This document shows positions 58,540 to 64,000 of a DNA stretch of 64,000 bases, piece after piece. A program made the translations under genes and the position numbers. Source of the DNA: Bacteroidaceae bacterium (GTDB taxonomy: Bacteria; Bacteroidota; Bacteroidia; Bacteroidales; Bacteroidaceae); NCBI GenBank assembly GCA_017483605.1, contig JAFUWG010000015.1, forward strand, positions 29,292 through 93,291. The letters run 5' to 3'. Within the stretch, counting starts at the first letter, position 1; every line of letters starts with the position of its first letter. The notes under the pieces are model-generated. The model worked only from the letters and a program-made list of their open reading frames with translations. It did no database searches and had not been told where the DNA came from.

Positions 58540-59430
58540 ATGAAGACGCTGAGATTTGCGATATTACTCATCATATCCTTGTTGAGGATAACTTTCACAC
58601 CTGCTCATGCAGACAACATTACCAGCAGACAAAAGGACATGAGGCCATTGGACGAAGTGACAAAGAAGAAAGAGGTCAAAACACCTGAGCACGGAATCTT
58701 TTTGGCTATGATATTGTTGGAAGACTCCACTTTCAACTACCCTGCTCTTCTGCACGACTTATCTGAAAATTGGGGCATCGTGCTTCCCTCCGAAGACACC
58801 TCTTCTGATGGCGACACGCACGTATCTGATTACAAAAAGATGAGGATACTTGTTTCGCTGATACCGACCCCTATTCCTAATGAAGAGGCGACGGAAATGG
58901 CGGCAGGCAACTATTATTGGAAAGCGGGTGCAGAGGTGGTCAAACGACACTCTGCTCATCTAATTGTATCGGTCGTGGGAGACAAAGTGAGCGATAGAAA
59001 GAAGTCTGAAATGCTGGTAAAAATCGTCTCGTCGTGTTGCCGACAAAAGAATGTCTTAGGCGTATCGACCAACGGAACGGTCTATCAACCCAAATTCTAC
59101 ATTGCAGGAGCACAGCCATTGCACCAAGGTGAACTGCCCGTCCCTATCCTTGTATGGATTGGCTTCGATTCTGCCGAGAAAGGAACGAATGTCTTTACCA
59201 AGGGCATGGAGCCTTTCGGCAAATACGACATGGAAGTCTTGGGTTGGACGGGTAGCATGAAGGAGATTCTTGACAAGATGTACACGATTGTCAGTTATAT
59301 TCTGGAGGGCAATGTCACGCTCCGCAGTGGCGAAACCTTCGGAACAACTGCCAACGAAAAATTCCCCATCACGCTAAGTCCTTCCACCTGGGATTCTAAC
59401 AAAATGACCCTAAAAATAAAGATGTATTAA
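58540..59430 (+). CDS. Exported DUF4261-like protein
   Basis: A 296-residue protein with a signal peptide (MKTLRFAILLIISLLRITFTPAHA). The mature part resembles DUF4261 proteins: IFLAMILLEDSTFNYPALLHDLSENWGI, MRILVSLIPTPIPNEEATEMAAGNYYWKAG, HLIVSVVG, VPILVWIGFD and MEVLGWTGSMKEILDKMYTIVSYIL. The function is unknown. A perfect 18-bp inverted repeat follows its stop and overlaps the dinB promoter. Confidence 0.75.
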   Translation: MKTLRFAILLIISLLRITFTPAHADNITSRQKDMRPLDEVTKKKEVKTPEHGIFLAMILLEDSTFNYPALLHDLSENWGIVLPSEDTSSDGDTHVSDYKKMRILVSLIPTPIPNEEATEMAAGNYYWKAGAEVVKRHSAHLIVSVVGDKVSDRKKSEMLVKIVSSCCRQKNVLGVSTNGTVYQPKFYIAGAQPLHQGELPVPILVWIGFDSAEKGTNVFTKGMEPFGKYDMEVLGWTGSMKEILDKMYTIVSYILEGNVTLRSGETFGTTANEKFPITLSPSTWDSNKMTLKIKMY

Positions 59431-59443
59431 AGTACATCCTCAG

Positions 59444-59489
59444 AAAGTTACGGAAAAGAAGCGAAATGTCACTTCTTTTCCGTAACTTT
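59444..59489. promoter_or_regulatory. 18-bp perfect inverted repeat containing the dinB -7 box
   Basis: AAAGTTACGGAAAAGAAG (59444-59461) and its exact complement CTTCTTTTCCGTAACTTT (59472-59489) flank CGAAATGTCA. The right arm contains nearly all of TAACTTTG (59483-59490), the -7 box of dinB, whose ATG follows at 59511. The dyad can act as terminator for the DUF4261 gene and/or as an operator masking the promoter. Confidence 0.65.
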
Positions 59490-59510
59490 GTTTTTGGAAA
59501 AACTATACCC

Positions 59511-60620
59511 ATGGACACCTCACGGAAAATCATACATATCGACATGGACCAGTTCTATGCAGCGGTGGAGCAGCGGGACAACCCTGAGTTGCGGGGATTG
59601 CCCGTGGCGGTGGGACATGATGCGGAGCGGGGTGTGGTGGCGACGGCAAGTTATGAGGCGAGGAAGTTTGGGGTGCATTCGGCTCAGAGCATACAGGTGG
59701 CGAAACGGTTGTGCAGGGAGTTGGTGATTGTGCCGCCACGATTCAGCGTGTACAAGGAGGTGTCGCACCAGATTCGCGACATCATGTCCGACTACACCGA
59801 CGTGATTGAGCCGCTGTCGCTGGACGAGGCATTTCTCGATGTGACGCACAACAAGAAGGACATCGAACTGGCGGTGGATGTGGCGAAGGAAATCAAAAGC
59901 CGCATTCTGGAGGAGACAGGACTGACCGCATCGGCAGGGGTGTCGTACTGCAAATTTCTGGCAAAAGTCGGCTCTGACTACCGCAAACCCAACGGGCTCT
60001 GCACCATCCACCCCGACCGTGCCCTCGACTTCATCGCCCGTCTGCCCATCGAGCGGTTTTGGCTGGTGGGCAAGAAGACGGCAGAGAAGATGCACCACAT
60101 GGGCATCCACAACGGGGCACAACTGAGGGACTATTCCTTGCAGGGACTGACGGCGGCTTTCGGCAAGGCTGGGCAACTGTTTTACGATTTCGCCCGAGGC
60201 ATCGACAACCGTCCTGTGGTGACCGAATGGGTGCGGAAGTCGGTGGGATGCGAACGCACCTACGAGCATGACCTCTCCACCTCGGCAGCCATCACCATCG
60301 AACTTTATCACATCCTTCAGGAACTGCTGAAACGGCTGGAACGCACGCAGTTTCAGGGCACCACCCTCACCCTGAAAGTAAAGTTTCACGACTTCACACA
60401 AATCACCCGTTCCATCACCTCCACGGAGATTCTGACGACCAAAGAACAAATCCTTCCTCTCTCCAAGCAACTGCTGCAAAAAGTCACCTTCGACCAACAC
60501 CCCATCCGTCTGCTCGGCCTCTCCGTGGGCAATCCCCATCAAGACGAGGAGGAGCCGCCCCACCGTGCCGAATGGATCAATCAATACCTGCCGTTCAAAG
60601 ATGTGGACTGGGAATTATGA
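59511..60620 (+). CDS. dinB: DNA polymerase IV (Y-family, error-prone)
   Basis: A 369-residue translesion polymerase. Catalytic residues are in IIHIDMDQFYAAVEQRDNP (D11) and LSLDEAFLDVT; VVATASYEARKFGVHSAQS and SAGVSYCKFLAKVGSDYRKPNG are Y-family blocks. The start at 59511 follows the promoter at 59483. The last 37 codons recur as a separate fragment at 63285-63395, beyond the restriction-modification genes, pointing to an insertion at the 3' end of this gene. Confidence 0.94.
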   Translation: MDTSRKIIHIDMDQFYAAVEQRDNPELRGLPVAVGHDAERGVVATASYEARKFGVHSAQSIQVAKRLCRELVIVPPRFSVYKEVSHQIRDIMSDYTDVIEPLSLDEAFLDVTHNKKDIELAVDVAKEIKSRILEETGLTASAGVSYCKFLAKVGSDYRKPNGLCTIHPDRALDFIARLPIERFWLVGKKTAEKMHHMGIHNGAQLRDYSLQGLTAAFGKAGQLFYDFARGIDNRPVVTEWVRKSVGCERTYEHDLSTSAAITIELYHILQELLKRLERTQFQGTTLTLKVKFHDFTQITRSITSTEILTTKEQILPLSKQLLQKVTFDQHPIRLLGLSVGNPHQDEEEPPHRAEWINQYLPFKDVDWEL

Positions 60621-60685
60621 ATGATTTTCTCACCTGCTGCATAGAATAATGAATGTAAGGTTTTTGAACATCTTGCTTTCCACAC

Positions 60686-60722
60686 AAAAATCGCATACAG
60701 CGTATCATCCGTATGCGATTTT
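60686..60722. terminator. Bidirectional terminator between dinB and the restriction gene
   Basis: AAAAATCGCATAC (60686-60698) pairs with GTATGCGATTTT (60711-60722) around AGCGTATCATCC; A and T tracts on both sides serve both strands. Confidence 0.82.
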
Positions 60723-60748
60723 ATGAATATTTAATAGGAAATGGATTT

Positions 60749-61675
60749 TTAAGTCGATTGTTTTTCTCTTGGCCCAAGAAATTTATCTCCGTTCAAGTGT
60801 ATCATGTGGTCAGGAAGTTCAGCAATCCAGACTTCGGTTTCCCATGCTAACTCAACAGAGAATTTTTTGTAAGTTTTGAAGTCAAGAAAGGCGGTTACAA
60901 AGATTTTGCCTGCGGTTACATGCTGCGTCATAGCGGTTATTTCCTGTATTCGCTTCGGGTCCATTGGACCCACGGATGTCACGGCTTCGATGAAATAGAG
61001 CCAATTTTTGTCAGCACGGTAGAGAACGATATCGGGCATCTTGTCGTGGAGTGTGATTTTGAAACCAAGTTCCTTTAGGCGTTCTTCACGCTTTACGAGG
61101 TCTTTCTGAATAGTGTCACCTACGTAAAGACATTCGGAGTTGGGGGCAAAACGGGTGGCAAATTCCTCGATAATGGCTTTCTGCAACTGATTGTGCTTGC
61201 CCGGACTGAAAGTAAAGTCCTCACCATTGATTTTGACGAGCATTTTCTTCATTTGCTTTTTGGAAGCATAGATGTCTATCAGACTTTCGTGGTTCTGTTT
61301 GAAGGTTTCCAGAGGCTCGTCACTAATGTTTATATTGCGCAGTATTTCTACGAACTCTGATGTCAGTCGCCAACGATAATTGGGACTGTTGGTGGCTTTA
61401 GCATTATCCTCGACTATGGCTGCCGTTCGGAAATGGTGCAAAGCCTGCTTGCGGAATGTCTCGCGTGAGTTCTCGGCGTAGTTTACATCGTAGCTTTTGT
61501 TTGCAAACTGGATGATGTCATGTATTCTCATCCATTCGTTGGTCGCATCTGTCCACTTGGTCGTCTTTTTAAGATTGGCCATACCGAGAATGGTCAACAC
61601 ACAGATGTCCGCCTGTTGCTTCTTGGGAAGTCCGAGACTTTCAAGGAGTTCTCTTGTTTTCTCTATCTTATCCAT
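60749..61675 (-). CDS. Type II restriction endonuclease, BsuBI/PstI family
   Basis: A 308-residue enzyme. The C-terminal domain has the family signature: LYVGDTIQKDLVKREERLKELGF, PDIVLYRADKNWLYFIEAVTSVGPMDPKRIQEI (catalytic Asp, Glu and downstream acidic residues) and KIFVTAFLDFKTYKKF. The N-terminal half is helical (DNA-binding in the family). Characterised members cut CTGCAG; whether this one does is inferred. The start overlaps the methyltransferase stop by 13 bp. It is AT-richer than dinB. Confidence 0.92.
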   Translation of the reverse strand: MDKIEKTRELLESLGLPKKQQADICVLTILGMANLKKTTKWTDATNEWMRIHDIIQFANKSYDVNYAENSRETFRKQALHHFRTAAIVEDNAKATNSPNYRWRLTSEFVEILRNINISDEPLETFKQNHESLIDIYASKKQMKKMLVKINGEDFTFSPGKHNQLQKAIIEEFATRFAPNSECLYVGDTIQKDLVKREERLKELGFKITLHDKMPDIVLYRADKNWLYFIEAVTSVGPMDPKRIQEITAMTQHVTAGKIFVTAFLDFKTYKKFSVELAWETEVWIAELPDHMIHLNGDKFLGPREKQST

Positions 61676-63135
61676 TTGTTTACTATTTTATCGCAGTTCT
61701 GCTCTGTAAGTTCCTGTCCTATCAGTTCCAGCCCCATCTGTCGGATAGCCTCTTTCGACGGCACTGGCATGAGATTGATTTCGGTTGAATTGACCTGTGT
61801 TGAGCCGTTGAGGATTCTGTAATAAGAATCGTAGAGGGTGGAATTTAGAAGCACATACAAGCCATAGGCCACTTCAGGAGTGTCGCACTTGATGTAGTTT
61901 ATCTTGTTTTGTGTGCTGATGTATTTGTACTGGCTGTGGTCTGCTTTTAGATAGATGCCACATTGCAGGCGGCGTTTCTCTTCTTTCGATGTGAAGCGTT
62001 TGACAAATAGATAGTCGGTGTTTTCTTGCAGATAGCCTATTCTGTCCGTTACGATATACTCTGCCTCGCGTCCTACGGGCCATGAAACTCTCCCGTTTCT
62101 GATGTGCTGGGAATAGAACAAGGGATATGACCCATCTTCACCAGTATCACGCAGGACTTCACGCGTACGGAAATCCACGATGATGCCTGTTCGCATACGC
62201 AGATCGTCCGACTCCAAAGTGTTTGTCAGGCTGTTCACCCGTGATAAAATTTCGGCCTCTTCCTGGCTGGTCACGAGAAAGACAAACTGATTGGGGGCAA
62301 CTATCGTGTTGTAATCGACCTGATAATATTTGATGTCTGCAAAGTCGGAAGTTTCGCTCGACGACATTTCTATGAATTGGGGCTTCGTCCGCGTTTTCTT
62401 GACCTTGATAATCATAGTCTCCTGTAAGACAGATTCTCCATCAAACACCTTGTCACGACTGCCAAAGATGTGAATATTTGTGATGACACAATGACTGAAA
62501 AGATATTTTCGGAAACGCTCGAAATAAGCTCCAGAAGTCCACGAACGCGGAATGATATAAACCATTTCCTCACCGCTTTTCAGATTGTTGATGCCCATTG
62601 CCCAGAACAGGAAATAAAGATTGGGGGCTCCGTAGCAAACTTCGGACATTGCCAAAGCCTCTGGTGCATCTTTCGCAATCTTCAGATAAGGAGGATTGCC
62701 GATTATCATGTCGAATTGTTCTGCCTCCTTCTTGTAGAAGTCCGCACGGATGAAGTTCTGAGAAGTGAGGTAGTTGTCTATCCTTATCTCGTATTTGATA
62801 CCGCAAGTTTTCTTTAGATTTTCCAAATTCTCCGCTAATGTCGGCAAAACTTTGACGTCGTTCTCATAGCAAACTGCAACGATGTCACCCTCATAACCAC
62901 AATCTCTTAGTCTTTCAACAAGCGCAGCCGTCAGGAGACCCGTTCCTGCTCCCGCATCAAGCAGTCGTAATTCGGGTTTTAAGAAATTGATGGTGAAAAG
63001 TGAAGCCATGAACTCCGCCGTTTTTCTTGATGTAAAGAACTGGCCATACTTCTTGCGCTCTTTCTTCGGAATCGATTCCACGAAAGAGGCAGTCACATTG
63101 TAAGCCGTATTTAGAGAGTCCTTGGGTAATGCCAT
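61663..63135 (-). CDS. Type II N6-adenine DNA methyltransferase of the BsuBI/PstI-type system
   Basis: A 490-residue enzyme with the SAM-binding motif LLDAGAGTGLL (about 50-60) and the catalytic NPPY motif in MIIGNPPYLKIAKDAP (about 145), in the order of gamma-type N6-adenine methyltransferases. The rest is a target-recognition domain with VYIIPRSWTSGAYFERFRKYL. It protects the host from the endonuclease encoded behind it. The start at 63135 follows the -7 box at 63154, which excludes the longer frame. Confidence 0.9.
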   Translation of the reverse strand: MALPKDSLNTAYNVTASFVESIPKKERKKYGQFFTSRKTAEFMASLFTINFLKPELRLLDAGAGTGLLTAALVERLRDCGYEGDIVAVCYENDVKVLPTLAENLENLKKTCGIKYEIRIDNYLTSQNFIRADFYKKEAEQFDMIIGNPPYLKIAKDAPEALAMSEVCYGAPNLYFLFWAMGINNLKSGEEMVYIIPRSWTSGAYFERFRKYLFSHCVITNIHIFGSRDKVFDGESVLQETMIIKVKKTRTKPQFIEMSSSETSDFADIKYYQVDYNTIVAPNQFVFLVTSQEEAEILSRVNSLTNTLESDDLRMRTGIIVDFRTREVLRDTGEDGSYPLFYSQHIRNGRVSWPVGREAEYIVTDRIGYLQENTDYLFVKRFTSKEEKRRLQCGIYLKADHSQYKYISTQNKINYIKCDTPEVAYGLYVLLNSTLYDSYYRILNGSTQVNSTEINLMPVPSKEAIRQMGLELIGQELTEQNCDKIVNKWIR

Positions 63136-63153
63136 TTTGCAATAATTTGTTTG

Positions 63154-63161
63154 CAAAGTTA
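63154..63161 (-). promoter_or_regulatory. Promoter of the restriction-modification operon
   Basis: Minus-strand TAACTTTG lies 18 bases upstream of the ATG at 63135, so methyltransferase and endonuclease share one transcript, methylase first. Confidence 0.6.
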
Positions 63162-63284
63162 CTGCTTTTTCGTGAAATATCGTCGCCGCCGCCAGGAAAT
63201 CTTCCGATATTTAACGTTCTGAAAGGGATTGCAAGGTTGCGGAGGGGGAAAAATGATAATGAGCGGAAAGAGCTGTTTCCATGC

Positions 63285-63395
63285 CTGCTCGGCCTCTCCG
63301 TGGGCAATCCTCATCAAGACGAGGAGGAACCGCCCCACCGTGCAGAATGGGTCAATCAATACCTGCCGTTCGATGACATCGATTGGGGAATATAG
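63285..63395 (+). pseudogene. dinB: Detached duplicate of the dinB 3' end
   Basis: These 111 bp match the last 111 bp of dinB (60510-60620) at about 87 percent identity, from CTGCTCGGCC to the stop, encoding LGLSVGNPHQDEEEPPHRAEW and on to a slightly different end (FDDIDWGI instead of FKDVDWEL). It has no start and no upstream dinB sequence. It lies just beyond the restriction-modification promoter; the rest of the gap 63136-63543 holds nothing else but the terminator at 63482. Confidence 0.88.
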
Positions 63396-63481
63396 ACATG
63401 GAGGATATGCCAAATTAGCCTCCCTTGGTTTTCTCTCACACCACTCCCCTTCCTTTCTCTTGAAGGGTATCAAGGGCAACA

Positions 63482-63529
63482 AAAAAATCGGCAAGCAAAG
63501 CCCCGATGTGCCTCGCTTGCCGATTTTTT
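63482..63529. terminator. Bidirectional terminator before the right-edge gene
   Basis: AAAAAATCGGCAAGC (63482-63496) pairs perfectly with GCTTGCCGATTTTTT (63515-63529). It ends the minus-strand gene stopping at 63544 and can serve plus-strand transcripts crossing the dinB fragment. Confidence 0.85.
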
Positions 63530-63543
63530 CCGTGAAACCTATT

Positions 63544-64000
63544 TTATCGTTCCCATCTGCTCAGTTTGTAGATTTCTTCCGAGTTTGCACTTTGTGTGCG
63601 GAGTCCCATGTCGGAGCCGTTGAGTTCATAAACGGTGAACTGGAAGATAATCGCCGGACTTGAGGTCTCGGTGGCGTAGGTGTAGAGCCGCAGCGTGGTG
63701 TCGCCCGTCTTTTCGTCATAGCGGATGGTGTATGTGCCGTTGGCTACCAACTTGTCCTTGCCTGCAGCACTGTCGAAATGGCGAATGGTGAAGTGGCTGT
63801 TGTAGAAGTCGTAGGTATAGCCGCTCTGACTGCGGTCGTAGCGGGTGACGCCCTCGCCGATGAGGTTGGTGGCAATCAACTCCTGCTCGTCGAGGAACCA
63901 CACGCCTTGCAGCGCGTAGTCGGTCTGCTGGCGGTGCTCCTTCTCCACCAGCGTTTCTTCACGTTCCTCAGTGGCAGCGTACTGGGCATTGCCTTGGAAG
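63544..64000 (-). CDS. Hypothetical protein, 5' end outside window
   Basis: The frame is open from the right edge (64000) to the stop at 63544, 152 codons; the N-terminus is missing. The visible part reads like a small beta-sheet domain: LQGVWFLDEQELIATNLIGEG, YTYDFYNSHFTIRHFDS, NGTYTIRYDEKTGDTTLRLYTY, AIIFQFTVYELNGSDMGL, resembling lipocalin-like domains of Bacteroidota secreted proteins. A GTG at 63948 could be mistaken for a start but the frame continues upstream of it. The function is unknown. Confidence 0.65.
   Translation of the reverse strand, partial: FQGNAQYAATEEREETLVEKEHRQQTDYALQGVWFLDEQELIATNLIGEGVTRYDRSQSGYTYDFYNSHFTIRHFDSAAGKDKLVANGTYTIRYDEKTGDTTLRLYTYATETSSPAIIFQFTVYELNGSDMGLRTQSANSEEIYKLSRWER

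Noticed and set aside
58113-58688. Protein from the orphan promoter through both arrays
   Set aside because: The frame consists of repeat-derived residues, then runs in the wrong frame across the DUF4261 gene's promoter and signal peptide; no domain is visible.
63948-64000. GTG at 63948 as the start of the right-edge gene
   Set aside because: The frame stays open upstream to the window edge and no ribosome binding site or signal peptide follows the GTG.

Overview
The window comes from a member of the Bacteroidales, most likely the Prevotella group. Nearly every gene start is preceded by the Bacteroidota sigma-ABfr promoter (-7 box TAnnTTTG, often with TTTG or TTG 19-21 bp upstream). The gene content fits: TonB-dependent-type outer-membrane proteins, secreted polysaccharide hydrolases (GH105, GH2, GH127 and a GHL10-like enzyme), a CstA family protein, a histone-like HU relative and YccF, DUF554 and C69 peptidase homologues. 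No rRNA, IS element or CRISPR array was seen. One tRNA gene, Arg(CCG), is present.

Layout. 1-2818: 5' part of a large sensor kinase that runs off the left edge and fuses a complete histidine kinase to a second periplasmic sensor. 3096-7205: compact minus-strand operon of an FAD oxidoreductase, a GH105 hydrolase and a MATE exporter. 7645-12924: overlapping plus-strand genes dnaX, trmB, mrp and an RluA-type pseudouridine synthase. 12993-17795: outer-membrane and secreted proteins, phosphohexomutase and an unknown gene. 17848-19529: AT-rich accessory island with a PIN-domain gene and a three-gene DUF3791/DUF3990 set. 19660-29647: GH2, YccF, menA, CPBP protease, outer-membrane receptor, membrane-bound winged-helix regulator and C69 peptidase. 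29803-32659: SDR gene, then a MntA/HepT toxin-antitoxin pair between two identical 103-bp terminator-promoter cassettes, then a strongly folded RNA locus resembling 6S RNA and a lipoprotein.

33142-47882: HU-like protein, nadC, cstA with a 58-residue partner, a GHL10-like/FucP pair with a PfkB kinase, a TPR-membrane-HTH protein followed by a TonB-type receptor, a DUF4421-like protein, an ATP-grasp-like protein and a small membrane protein. 48058-50268: a ribosomal peptide cluster made of an ACGX-repeat precursor, a radical SAM/SPASM maturase, a nitroreductase and an HxlR regulator, with two dyad-symmetric candidate operators at the promoter. 50406-64000: DUF554, GH127, OmpA, tRNA-Arg, XRE regulator, holA, DUF4261, dinB, a PstI/BsuBI-type restriction-modification pair inserted behind dinB with a duplicated dinB 3' end, and a partial gene at the right edge.

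The least explained signal is a scattered set of short tandem arrays with the same period (exactly 23 bp, in two cases 21 bp) but a different unit sequence at each locus, usually built around a palindrome. They lie at 7364, 13881, 17139, 32883, 47017 (inside a gene) and 58284, with a weak one at 2961; the 21-bp arrays are at 23131 and 58194.
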